Source of the DNA: Taudactylus pleione
Taxonomy: Eukaryota > Chordata > Amphibia > Anura > Myobatrachidae
DNA length: 64,000 bases
Direction of reading: 5' to 3'
Assembly: GCA_031769625.1 (NCBI GenBank)
Contig: JAUIMM010001599.1
Location: 864,776 to 928,775 of the forward strand
Below, in pieces: positions 44,822 through 56,976 of the stretch (position 1 is its first letter; every line of letters starts with the position of its first letter). Made by a program: the position numbers and the translations under genes. The notes under the pieces were generated by a model that saw nothing but the letters and a program-made list of their open reading frames with translations, ran no database searches and had not been told where the DNA came from.

Positions 44822-46636
44822 GTGACAATGGATGGGCCTGCTGTGTTCATTTTCATATTCTCTTTTAGAGTGTTCACCATCCTGGTCAGTTCGGGAATAT
44901 CCAGTGTCTGTGATGGGGGACCTATTGAGGAAACAGGAGCTGATGGCAGTGCTGATGGAGTGGAGAAAGGAGGAGTGCAATGCCAATCAGGGGAGTGTCT
45001 GACCAATCTTAGTACTGTTATTGTTAAGAGAGCTGTCATTCCGGATACTCGGGGAAGGTGTGAAGGGTTATCGTCTGAAGATTCCTGTATTTGTGAGTTT
45101 TGTGGGTCCCTAGTTGATGAGAACTGTATTCAACAGTGCCAACCTAAATATAACCCGTACTGGGGAGGGTATACTTTAGAGGATTATCACAGCATGGTAG
45201 GCAAAGTGTTAAATCAAACCGATTGCTGGGTGTGTTCACATGTGCCACAGGGACAGCAAAAAGTAGGGTTGGTGCCATTTCCGCTGAATATCACGGAAAT
45301 TTTAGAATTACAAAAGGGGAAAACATTGGATGGAAAATTCCTCTCATCCAAACCGCCTCATTTCAAACTCTATCAATTTCAAGTACATAAATCACTTTTG
45401 TGTTTAAACATAACCAACCCCAATAAACCCGTAGGTTGGGAAGTGACGGGGAATAATCAGACGATGACCTTCTCACAAAGAGCTGATAATGAGTCCATAA
45501 ACTATGATCTGCTACGCTCAATTAAATCAAGTGGGAAATATTTTAGGTACCGGTATACATTGAGTTCCACCAAAGAAATGATTGGTAAAGTACCAGATGG
45601 TTATTGTGCTAAAATAATACAACCAGAAACTTGCATATACCAGATGGAAGAGCCTGAGATAGGATTGTTTGCAAGAGAAATGTGTTTAATGATAATGATG
45701 CATACCATTCCTTATATTCTCCCTGATAATGTATATTTTATACGTGGAAGAAAAGCGTATAAATGGATCTCCCCGAGTTCCGAAGGTTTGTGTTATCTGG
45801 GAAGAGTAGTCCCAGAAGTTATGACCCTCACACATGTTGAAATGTTGGGAATACATAAAAACACACCGTCACCATATCTTCACACACAATATGAACACAG
45901 AGGCAAGAGAAAAATGATACCTGGTGATATGCATAAAGCCGCTCAGTTAATCAGTGAGACAACTGGCTTCCAAGTTTTAGTCACCCTGGATCCCACCAGA
46001 ATTGCTAGGGGTACATAAAATTTTAGATATATCCAGGAACTTGCTAAGTTAATAGATAATATCACCGAGATGTACGATGACACATTCTGGTACACAGGGA
46101 GAGAATTGCAAGCGTACAAGAAAGAACTAGTGCAACACAGGCTAGTGTTGAATTATTTAACTGCTGTTACTGGAGGGTATTGCGTAACATTAGCCACCCA
46201 ATTTGGAGTAAAGTGTTGCACTTATGTCACCAATGATACCAGCGACCCTAAGGAGGTGATAGACCAGAAGATGGATGAGATTCTGCAGCTAAAGTGGGAA
46301 TTTCGTAAGAACCATAACGCATCAGTGGCTGAAGCAGGGGAAAAGATAGAAGGATGGGTGTCATGGCTGAACCCAGTGAAATGGTTCTCGGGTCTAGGAG
46401 AGTGGGTCCAGGAAGTGGTCGCCAGCATAGGCAAATTCTTGATCCTTATACTGATTGTCATCATAGTAATTGGCATATGCGTCCGGTGTGTTCCTATTGT
46501 GTTGAAGTGTGGAAAATGTGAAAACAGAGTGAAACAAAGGAATGAAACTATGATGGTGGTCAGAAATGATAATATGTATACCGAGGTAGATACAGAGCTG
46601 CACTACAACCCTGAGCTAGGAAGTACCATCATTTAA
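44822..46636 (+). pseudogene. env: ERV envelope, unit A (one in-frame stop)
   Basis: Envelope glycoprotein precursor. The start at 44822 gives a hydrophobic signal peptide (residues about 7-24). SU carries CWVC (45224-45235), the CXXC motif used by gamma-type Env for a labile SU-TM disulfide, and several N-glycosylation sites. RGKR (45899-45910) is a candidate furin site. A TAA at 46016-46018 interrupts the frame, and TM continues in the same frame: a heptad-like helix, an immunosuppressive-domain-like segment, C then CC (46181, 46214) with ten residues between, a Trp-rich juxtamembrane stretch, the membrane anchor FLILILIVIIVIGIC and a short tail. No clear fusion peptide follows RGKR. Confidence 0.9.
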
Positions 46637-46944
46637 ATGTATAATATTTAGACATGCATAGAAGATACTATTGAAATGTTATTTATAGAACACCAAGACA
46701 ATGTAAAGTCTCAAATTCTCCTTCAAAACTGCTGTTATAAGACTGGTGCATTCCCACATCTGTCACATGATCTCCCAAGATCCGCGGTGTGCGTATAATA
46801 GTAGTTTTATGCCCCTGCCTAGAGACACATTATTGATGGATTAAGAACCACCTTGTGCCATCCCATAATAACACCAAATAATATATAAATGTAAGCCTAA
46901 ATTAAATTTATATAGCAGATTGTGATAGCATGTTGTTTGCTATC

Positions 46945-46955
46945 AAAGGGTGGAC
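46945..46955 (+). promoter_or_regulatory. Polypurine tract (unit A)
   Basis: AAAGGGTGGAC lies immediately before the TGTCGAAG start of LTR2. It would prime plus-strand DNA synthesis. It is interrupted by pyrimidines near its end, as in unit B. Confidence 0.65.
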
Positions 46956-48347
46956 TGTCGAAGCTGAAATATTGGCTGAGACAAGTTCAGTTTAAAATTT
47001 AATCGCGGCGATGCCATCTTGCAAATGGCCGCAAGACTCCATTTTGGAAATGAGATCGCAAGACACCATTTTGTGGCCAGCGTCAATTCAAGTTATAACT
47101 CAGGAGCTAAGAACAGATGGCAATGTTTTTGTTAACCTACCAAGGGCAACTGGAAAAACAAGCTTTCTGAGTAGAAGTAAATAAGAATAGACAATGGGTA
47201 TTTTTACATACAAATTGGGAATCCCTGGACGCAGATAAAGTATAGTTGTGGCAATTGTAATATAATCCAGGCATTGATTTACACAATTGGATTTGTCTGA
47301 ATCCTAGACAGGATGGCCCCAAACTCCACAGCTTGAGGTGGTAATACATTTGCATTTCACACAAGAGTCTGTGAGAACAAAAGAGGTTTTGTTTTCCTTT
47401 GAACACACAACAGGTGGGGGCCTGCTGACAGAAGGCATGTAGAACTACAACCCTCAGCCATCCACACTGCTGGATGTTCACTTCGTGTATGAGAGATTAT
47501 GCACTTAAATCTCACCCATTAATAACTAGCGTCCTTATACCAAACCCCGAATACCCACACACTACATATTCGCGCACAAGGTTCCATTAGCATCAAATGG
47601 TATGATTCAAGTTGGTTAAGTTAGTTTAAATGCTAAGAAATAGAGGTTTTTGATAACTAAGATATTATACATGATAAGCAAGGTGTATTTGGTTTCGTTC
47701 TGATGCATACGCTTTTTACAGCATCTCGGTGTTATCGGTGGAGAGATCGCATCATGCAAACTCAAGTTACGGATCGCAGAACTTACAAGCAACAAAATGT
47801 TTAGCTGATGGAATGTTACAGGAGGCGTTACTAGAAAGACCCCTGTTGTCGGAGGCAGGGAAAGTCTATTTGAAACAACCTGTTAAATGTGCCATAACAT
47901 ATGCTTCTCCTCTGGGAACCAATGAGATCAGCAGGAAGTTTTCCCTTTGTCCTGTTTCAGTCTGGGGGGGAATAAATACATGTGTCCAAATACTGGTTTG
48001 CCAGTCCATGCTGAATTTTGGGTGTACTGAGGATCTCTAGTCTGAGGTCTATCTCTGGGTCCAGAGGCGCAGCGTAAGTATACTGTACTTGGATCTGTAT
48101 TATTTCCTTTTACGCCTAACTTGTGTATGTATAGATAGCGTGTAACTGACTGTACTTTTACCTGAATAATACTTGTGCGTTGTAACCACAGATTCAACTC
48201 CTGTCTTTATTTGCGGTAATACTGCGTACGCAATTAGCGTTCTGTTTAGAGGTTATAGGCAGGTTTTTGTCTTAGAGGTTCTAGGCAGGTGAATCTTAGA
48301 GGTTTATAGGAAGGAATATACTAAAGGTTAATACGGACATTTCAACA
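46956..48347 (+). repeat. ERV middle LTR (LTR2)
   Basis: 1392 bp. By eye it differs from LTR1 at about five sites, but from LTR3 at about 17 sites plus a 2-bp indel. It lacks flanking host DNA on both sides and serves at once as 3' LTR of unit A and 5' LTR of unit B, as expected for a recombination junction. Confidence 0.95.
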
Positions 48348-48348
48348 G

Positions 48349-48362
48349 TGGGGGCTCATCCG
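48349..48362 (+). promoter_or_regulatory. Primer binding site, tRNA-Pro-like (unit B)
   Basis: Identical to unit A: TGGGGGCTCATCCG one base after the LTR. Confidence 0.8.
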
Positions 48363-49212
48363 TTTGTCACGTTATCTGATACACGGTAACACTCGGTCAG
48401 TTCTCTCTCAGCAAAAGGGTGGAGGCGCCTTTTGAGAGACGCATTAGTCTTTCATTACCACAGTGTTGCTGAGAGCGTACTGACGGTTATTGTGTAGAGG
48501 AAGCGCTGATCAGAATCCAGGGACAAGAGAGGAAAAAAAGTTTTTTTTTTTCTCTGTTGATAGAACCTTACGTTTAGAGGGGTGCCGCAGTATTGAGTAT
48601 GCGGCTGAGACGCATTTTTGCGTACGCAGTTAAAATGTCATTATACGCTTGTGTGGTAGTCGCATAATTGTGTATGCGGCCGGTCACACAATAGCGTATA
48701 CGCACTTCCGGTTCTGCTGCCACGTGTTTGAACAAAGCCATTGAGGTTTACATTTTTTTTCTATCTACCAATATCTGGGTTAACGTTTATTTTCTGCGCA
48801 GAGAAAAAGTGTGTAACAGTGAGTGTATTGTTGGTAGGGGTAATTTATTCCCTAAAGTTAAGGGTACCGTATGATCCTTAAGGGATAGGTGCAAGGGTTA
48901 GCCTAGTCACTCGGTAAGCAGCTTTACCGTTCTAAACACAGTAGCAGGTGTACATGTTGTCTTTGTTGTATAGAGGTGCGTGAGAGTGGCCGACATATAA
49001 ACTCTCATAGATCTGGAAGTTACCTTACTAAAGCTTATCCGGGTCTGGAAGTTGCCTGTTTCAAAACTTATCCAGGTGTGGAAGTTGCCTTACCAAATAT
49101 TATCCAGGTGTGTGGACGCCGCCGACTTAAATAGTTCACAGGTAAGTGAAAGTATCTTGATTGTCTTTCACCAGCTTAAATTTTTATTGAAAAGCGTAGG
49201 AGTTGTCTCAGA
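48363..49212 (+). promoter_or_regulatory. Leader with repeats and splice donor (unit B)
   Basis: Same structure as unit A, with the CAGGTAAGT donor at 49139-49147 and the three 33-bp repeats. It differs by a 2-bp GA insertion and one extra T near 48530-48550, and by substitutions in the GCGTATGCAG and CCGGTCGCAC segments. Confidence 0.6.
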
Positions 49213-51142
49213 ATGGGAGCCACGCAAACAGTAGAAATGTTAGGCAATGATGTGCTGCTAATGGAAGCGCCGATCGGGTCGGCCCGTCGTATCATGCATA
49301 CCAAGTACGGTACTTATGCAATAAGGTATTGTGATATATGGTTTAATATGACGAGAAAGAGTGTTAGACCGTTTCCCAGAATTGGTAGTTTTGACAAAAA
49401 TGTGTTAGATAATGTCCAGGATCACATCAGTATGGTGCGATCCCGAGAGAAAAAGATTAAGTATTTTGAATGTTTAAAAATATGGCAGCATGAAGGGGAT
49501 GCTTGGCTTAAAAATGTGCAAACGACGCAAACTAGCATTGCGAACGCATTGCCAGAAAATACATCCACAACGATGAGTTGCAATACGGGCGAGCTGCAAA
49601 TTGGCGCGCACGTGCGGCAAAGTAGCGTCGCGGAGAGTATTGTCAGCAGTTCACGCTCACCTCCCCCACCTTATGTGTATGGAGGTGCAAGTACAGTTAC
49701 CAAAAATACCAATAAAAATGTAACAAGTAATTTGTACCCCCTCTTAAGTAACCATAAAGAAAATGTTTATGATGTAGAAGATGAGCCTATTGTAATGTCT
49801 GCCATTTCCCATGCTGTGCAAATGATAGATGCTGCATCACCACAATCACGGGTGGTGCCGCCATCTCCATCGGTAACAGCAAGGGAAGTGTTAATACACT
49901 CTGCACCCATTGAGGAAGTTGTTAATACCATACGTAGCAGCAGCAGATTAAACCCCCAGCCAGGTAACCAGGTCAGAGGTGGCAACGCTGCCGGTCTGCA
50001 TCCCATTTGGACAATAACTGTTCCAAATGGAAATGCGGATGCAAACGGTATAGTACCCACGAGGGAAGTAGTGATGCATTGTCCATGGACAAGGGCAGAA
50101 CTAAATTCCATCATAAATGATTTCCCTGATCCAAAAAAAGAATTAGCCAAATGTCAAAGATTTTTGAGAAATTTGGGTAGTTCTCATGAGCCCACAAATA
50201 AAGATTGGCGTGTGGTGTTAAGGGCCTGCCTGCCACGCAATACCAACGTGACAAAATTTATCACGGACTGTGTATTGGATGGCGACGTTCCCTTAACAGA
50301 CCAAGTAAACCAAGGTAACATTTCCCGCATTGTGACTCAATTGGGTGTATATTTTCCAGTAGTAGTTAACTGGAACAAAATCTTCACAATCAAACAAAAA
50401 GAGAGTGAAACTGCAGAAGAATATTGCGACCGGGCTCTGCAGGCTATCACCCAGTACACTGGGATAGAAGAGATTAAAGATAGCATTCACCACAGGGGAA
50501 TGATAGTCACGATATTAATGGATGGGTTAAAAGAGAATTTAAAAACTCGGGTTCAGACCTCACAGCCTGGCTGGCGGGGACTTACAATAGATAACCTCAT
50601 AGAGTCTGCCATAGAACATGACAAAAACATCTCAAAAAAGAGGGAGACCCAGAGTGAAAAATTAATGGCTGTCAGTATACAAGCTCTGGAGAGAATGACG
50701 TTAACATCACAGCCAACAGACACGCTTGCACTTACACACACACACACTCATGTCAGAACAAGTTGCTCTCACTAACCCCACTCAACAACAAACACAACTC
50801 TATCCCACTAACCCAATGCAACCACAGGTCCCAGGATATCCACCTACTTCTTATCCCCCACAATACCCTTACCCTCCCTATCCTTACCCATATCCACCAC
50901 CTTTACCCTCTGCTCAAACTTCACAACAACACATGCTTTCACCTGAATCACGGACATGTTTTATTTGCAAACAAACAGGACACTTAAGTAGAAACTGCAC
51001 AGTAAAAAGAGTGTGGACCCCACACCAAGGGAAACCTGGATATCCCCATAAGGGATATTCACAGAGATCAGCAAATATTCAGCAAGCACCAGCTCCAATT
51101 GTAGCCGTAAATGCTTTATTGGAGAATGGTAGCCAACGCTAG
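49213..51142 (+). pseudogene. gag: ERV gag, unit B
   Basis: The 520-codon matrix-capsid frame (49213-50775) has the same translation as unit A, including Gly2, PPPPY and the same break at the CA tract. The nucleocapsid frame (50726-51142) reads CFICKQTGHLSRNC: Asn to Ile inside the knuckle, with the Cys/His ligands kept. It ends at TAG 51140-51142. Confidence 0.9.
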
Positions 51143-51690
51143 GGGTCAGGTCATACCTGTAGTCTACAGATAGTCAGGTTAACGGGAAGTACTAGGGAAG
51201 AACCGGTCTTGATGGTTGATGTAGCTGGTACTGAATATCCTTTTCTTGTAGACACAGGGGCGACCAAGTCAGTGATGAAATCTCCCGTTAATTTACAGGT
51301 GACCAACGAGACAATACCAACAATGGGTGTGACAGGTAAAGTGGAACGTTATCCTTTAACAAGGCCCGCAGAGGTTAGTATTGGGCCATTGCATACCAGA
51401 CATTCTTTTCTTCTGGCTGCCGCGGCTCCTACTAACCTGCTGGGCGTAGACTTGTTATGTAAAATGGGATGTGTTATATATTGCACCCTGATGGTGTATA
51501 TTTAAATATCCCAGAGAGAATGGTATACGAGGTGCGGGATATGTTAGACACCCCTCAAAGGATAATGTACCACTCTACAGTTTTAAAAGAAAATCCATCA
51601 CAAGTAGATGAAATGTTGTCCCAAATTCCAGATTCCCTTTGGACAAAAGATGGACAGGACACTGGATTAATGGCAAACGTAAGCCGGTAA
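51143..51690 (+). pseudogene. pro: ERV protease, unit B
   Basis: Same-frame continuation after the TAG with LVDTGA (51251-51262). The frame shift near 51480-51505 is shared with unit A. The downstream frame-1 segment (51469-51690) stays open because codon 51598 is TCA where unit A has TAA. Confidence 0.85.
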
Positions 51691-53177
51691 TGATAAACTT
51701 AAAAAGCGGTAGGCAAGCTCCAAAAATTCCCCAGTACCCACTAAAACAGGAAGTGGAACTAGGGGTATTTCCAATAATCGAGCGATTATTGCAACAAGGA
51801 ATTTTAGTTCGTACAGCTAGTGTAGCCAACAGTCCCATCTTTCCAGTAAAGAAGAGTGGTGGGAGGGGTTATAGGCTGGTGCAAGACCTTAGAGGTGTTA
51901 ATAAGGTAGTAGAGAGCCAATTCCCTGTAGTGCCAAATCCAGCTGTCATCCTGATGCAGATCCCACCAAATTCAACCCATTTCACTGTCATTGACCTCTG
52001 TTCTGCTTTCTTCTCTGTGCCTCTCCATCCTGACTGTCAGTACCTATTCGCATTCACATACAGAGGTGTGCAATATACATGGACACGATTGCCCCAAGGT
52101 TTCATAGACAGCCCCAGTATTTTCTCCCAGGCATTGCATGACTGTTTACAAGCTTTTCAACCTGCCAATGGATCAGTTCTAATTCAATATGTGGACGATT
52201 TATTGCTATGTTCTGACTCTTTTATGTCATATGTGAATGATACTAAACTTTTGTTACTTCATCTCTCGCAAACAGGACACAAAGTGGCTAAGGACAAGTT
52301 ACAGCCGTGCCAGCCCAGAGTAAAATATTTGGGACACTGCCTAACCCAGGGGTTATGACATCTCACAAATGATAGAATCCAGGCCATACAAAACATGACA
52401 CTGCCGCAGAATCAACAGCAAATTCGTACCTTCTTGGGAATGTGTGGATATTGCCGAATGTGGATACCAGGTTTTTCTATTTTGGCCTTGCCTTTACAGG
52501 AACTAGTCTCTTCCTCAAAGCCCGATCGCGTCATACACACTGAGGAATCAGAACAGGCTTTTCTTAATCTTAAGGATAGTCTGACAAAAGCTCCTGCATT
52601 GGGAATACCCAATTATGAAAAACCTTTTGATTTATATTGTACGGAAGCCGATGGTTGTGCTGCAGGTGTCCTTACACAAAAACATGGTGATGCCAGTAGG
52701 CCCATAGCATACTACAGTGCCCAATTGGACACGGTAGCAAGATCACTCCCCACCTGTTTGAGAAGTGTAGCAGCTACCGCTTTACTGGTGAGTAAAAGTG
52801 AGGACGTAGTATTGGGCCATGATATGATTGTCTACACTCCCCATGCTGTATCTGCCCTGTTGAACTCAGCTCAAACCAGACACATCTCCTCGGCTAGGTT
52901 CACCAAATGGGAACTAGCCCTAATCGCTCCTGCAAATATTACAGTTAAACATTGCAGTACGCTGAATCCAGCAACATACCTGCCATATGTACAACATGAT
53001 GTACATAGGGTGGAAGGAGAGGAGTTGCTGGCGGGAGGTGAGTTCGGCAGACATGATGATACTCACGATTGTATGACATATCTGAATCAGACCTTTACTG
53101 CTAGACCTGACATACATGACACACCTTTAGAGAATGTGGATGTAACTTTCTATACGGATGGGAGTTGTCATAGATAA
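51639..53177 (+). pseudogene. pol: ERV reverse transcriptase, unit B
   Basis: It carries the same blocks as unit A, with YVDD at 52188-52199, the same TGA at 52356-52358 and TAA at 53175-53177. Private differences are a Phe to Leu (ARSLPT) and a Glu to Asp (KSEDVV) in the connection region. Confidence 0.92.
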
Positions 53178-53733
53178 ACAGACACAGGTGAACTATGTAC
53201 AGGTTATGCTGTTGTAAATGACACAGACATCATGGAAGCTAAACCTCTCTGCCCAGGTGGCAGAGTTAGTAGCACTGACTAGAGCATGTGAACTGGCAGC
53301 AGGCAAATCTGCTAACATTTACACTGACTCGAGGTACGCGTTCGGGGTGGTGCACGACTTTGGGGCCCTATGGCGTCTGAGAAATTTTATGACAGCAGCA
53401 GGCACACCAGTTGCACACTCCCGACACATAAAACATCTCTTAGAAGCAATCCAACTGCCCAAAGCAGTGGCAGTAATTAAATGCAAAGCCCACACATGTG
53501 AGGATGACCCAGTGTCACTGGGTAACAACAGAGCTGACGAAGCTGCAAAATGGGCAGCGGGGATAAAAATGCCTTCTCCAATTGAAACAATTATGTCATT
53601 CCAAACCATTGATATGCTGAAATTAATTGAGATGCAAAATTTGTGTTCAATAAGGAAAAATCCATTTGGAAGTCCAAGGGGTGTGGGCAAGAGTCCTCCG
53701 GGCTCTGGAGGGACGGACATGGTAAGCCAGTAG
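53140..53733 (+). pseudogene. pol: ERV RNase H, unit B
   Basis: It has the same stop and frame change as unit A after TDGS, and the same catalytic positions in TDSRYAFGVV and NNRADEAAK. One silent-type difference (GAATTA to GAACTA) lies in the broken junction. Confidence 0.85.
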
Positions 53734-54793
53734 CCCCCAAGGCATATTACCCTAGCCTGGCTGAAGCAGCACACGGTCTGACTCATCTGGGTAAACAGGG
53801 CATGTGCAAGTTGGTGAGGGCATACTGGTGCGCACCAGGGTTTTCTTCACAAGCAGAGAAGATAGCAATGTCCTGTCTGACCTGCTTGAGAAAGAACATA
53901 GGGAAAGCGATCCCTACCGAACCGTCCCACATTCCACCGACTGATGGACCTTTCCAGGTGATACAAATTGATTTCATCCAATTACCACCCTGCAGGAACC
54001 TTAAGTATGTATTAGTGTGCACAGACGTATTCTCTAACTGGGTTGAGGCCTACCCAGCAGCCACTAATACTGCTGCGTTTACTGCCAAGAAAATAGTTCA
54101 GGAATTTTGTATGCAGGTACGGTATCCCTAGAATCATCGAAAGTGATAGGGGTACCCATTTCACAGGTGATGTTTTCCAAAATATGTGTAAGCTGATGGG
54201 TATTAATAGCCGACTTAACACCCCCTACCGACCGCAAGCCAGTAGAGAGGATGAACGGGACTATTAAAAATAAGCTAAGTAAAATCATGGCGGAGACTGG
54301 ACTAGGATGGCCAGAAGCTTTACCTTTGGTCCTACATAGTATAAGGACCACTCCTAGATTTCCTCTGAATCTGTAACCATTTGAAATATTGTTTGGTAGA
54401 CAACCTCATTTGATTATAAGTCCACAGGAAGATCTAAAGGGTTACAACGAGGTAACTGTGAAGTATCTTATATCAATGAGTAAGCAGTTAAAGCAACAGC
54501 AGCAGAAACTGAAATTGTTGTCCCATGATATGCCTGAAATGAACTGCCATGATGTTGAACCGGGAGAATATGTAATGATCCGAAATTTCTTACATTCAGG
54601 TTGTTTAACTGATCGGTGGGAAGGTCCGTACCAGGTGCTGCTGACAAGTACTACATCTTTGAAGGTGGCCGAGAGAGATACCTGGGTCCATTCCACTCAC
54701 TGCAAAAAGGTCAATCAACCGGTGGAGAAACAATTCGGAGACAAAGCTGATAGTGTGGATCTGTCACTCGCGAGCTTGTTCCGGGAGGATTGA
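53643..54793 (+). pseudogene. pol: ERV integrase, unit B (extra private frameshift)
   Basis: The HX3H and CX2C zinc module and first catalytic Asp are as in unit A. An additional T at about 54104-54107 (GGAATTTTGTATG versus GGAATTTGTATG) breaks the frame before the second Asp, which unit A does not show. The later frameshift and the TAA (about 54374) are shared. The C-terminal frame 54389-54793 has a Met to Val change (NQPVEK). Confidence 0.9.
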
Positions 54794-54842
54794 AAAGGTT
54801 GTAGTGAGATACCTGAACTGAGGGAAATTTGCAGGTCTTGTT

Positions 54843-56657
54843 GTGACAATGGATGGGCCTGCTGTGTTCATTTTCATATTCTCTTTTAGAGTGTTCACCA
54901 TCCTGGTCAGTTCGGGAATATCCAGTGTCTGTGATGGGGGACCTATTGAGGAAACAGGAGCTGATGGCAGTGCTGATGGAGTGGAGAAAGGAGGAGTGCA
55001 ATGCCAATCAGGGGAGTGTCTGACCAATCTTAGTACTGTTATTGTTAAGAGAGCTGTCATTCCGGATACTCGGGGAAGGTGTGAAGGGTTATCGTCTGAA
55101 GATTCCTGTATTTGTGAGTTTTGTGGGTCCCTAGTTGATGAGAACTGTATTCAACAGTGCCAACCTAAATATAACCCGTACTGGGGAGGGTATACTTTAG
55201 AGGATTATCACAGCATGGTAGGCAAAGTGTTAAATCAAACCGATTGCTGGGTGTGTTCACATGTGCCACAGGGACAGCAAAATGTAGGGTTGGTGCCATT
55301 TCCGCTGAATATCACGGAAATTTTAGAATTACAAAAGGGGAAAACATTGGATGGAAAATTCCTCTCATCCAAACCGCCTCATTTCAAACTCTATCAATTT
55401 CAAGTACATAAATCACTTTTGTGTTTAAACATAACCAACCCCAATAAACCCGTAGGTTGGGAAGTGACGGGAAATAATCAGACGATGACCTTCTCACAAA
55501 GAGCTGATAATGAGTCCATAAACTATGATCTGCTACGCTCAATTAAATCAAGTGGGAAATATTTTAGGTACCGGTATACATTGAGTTCCACCAAAGAAAT
55601 GATTGGTAAAGTACCAGATGGTTATTGTGCTAAAATAATACAACCAGAAACTTGCATATACCAGATGGAAGAGCCTGAGATAGGATTGTTTGCAAGAGAA
55701 ATGTGTTTAATGATAATGATGCATACCATTCCTTATATTCTCCCTGATAATGTATATTTTATACGTGGAAGAAAAGCGTATAAATGGATCTCCCCGAGTT
55801 CCGAAGGTTTGTGTTATCTGGGAAGAGTAGTCCCAGAAGTTATGACCCTCACACATGTTGAAATGTTGGGAATACATAAAAACACACTGTCACCATATCT
55901 TCACACACAATATGAACACAGAGGCAAGAGAAAAATGATACCTGGTGATATGCATAAAGCCGCTCAGTTAATCAGTGAGACAACTGGCTTCCAAGTTTTA
56001 GTCACCCTGGATCCCACCAGAATTGCTAGGGGTACATAAAATTTTAGATATATCCAGGAACTTGCTAAGTTAATAGATAATATCACCGAGATGTACGATG
56101 ACACATTCTGGTACACAGGGAGAGAATTGCAAGCGTACAAGAAAGAACTAGTGCAACACAGGCTAGTGTTGAATTATTTAACTGCTGTTACTGGAGGGTA
56201 TTGCGTAACATTAGCCACCCAATTTGGAGTAAAGTGTTGCACTTATGTCACCAATGATACCAGCGACCCTAAGGAGGTGATAGACCAGAAGATGGATGAG
56301 ATTCTGCAGCTAAAGTGGGAATTTCGTAAGAACCATAACGCATCAGTGGCTGAAGCAGGGGAAAAGATAGAAGGATGGGTGTCATGGCTGAACCCAGTGA
56401 AATGGTTCTCGGGTCTAGGAGAGTGGGTCCAGGAAGTGGTCGCCAGCATAGGCAAATTCTTGATCCTTATACTGATTGTCATCATAGTAATTGGCATATG
56501 CGTCCGGTGTGTTCCTATTGTGTTGAAGTGTGGAAAATGTGAAAACAGAGTGAAACAAAGGAATGAAACTATGATGGTGGTCAGAAATGATAATATGTAT
56601 ACCGAGGTAGATACAGAGCTGCACTACAACCCTGAGCTAGGAAGTACCATCATTTAA
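54843..56657 (+). pseudogene. env: ERV envelope, unit B (one in-frame stop)
   Basis: Domain layout and the shared TAA (56037-56039) are as in unit A. Private changes are Lys to Asn after GQQ and Pro to Leu (KNTLSP), plus one silent site. CWVC lies at 55245-55256. The TM frame 56091-56657 is identical in translation to unit A. Confidence 0.9.
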
Positions 56658-56965
56658 ATGTATAATATTTAGACATGCATAGAAGATACTATTGAAATGT
56701 TATTTATAGAACACCAAGACAATGTAAAGTCTCAAATTCTCCTTCAAAACTGCTGTTATAAGACTGGTGCATTCCCACATCTGTCACATGATCTCCCAAG
56801 ATCCGCGGTGTGCGTATAATAGTAGTTTTATGCCCCTGCCTAGAGACACATTATTGATGGATTAAGAACCACCTTGTGCCATCCCATAATAACACCAAAT
56901 AATATATAAATGTAAGCCTAAATTAAATTTATATAGCAGATTGTGATAGCATGTTGTTTGCTATC

Positions 56966-56976
56966 AAAGGGTGGAC
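56966..56976 (+). promoter_or_regulatory. Polypurine tract (unit B)
   Basis: AAAGGGTGGAC directly before LTR3, identical to unit A. Confidence 0.65.
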
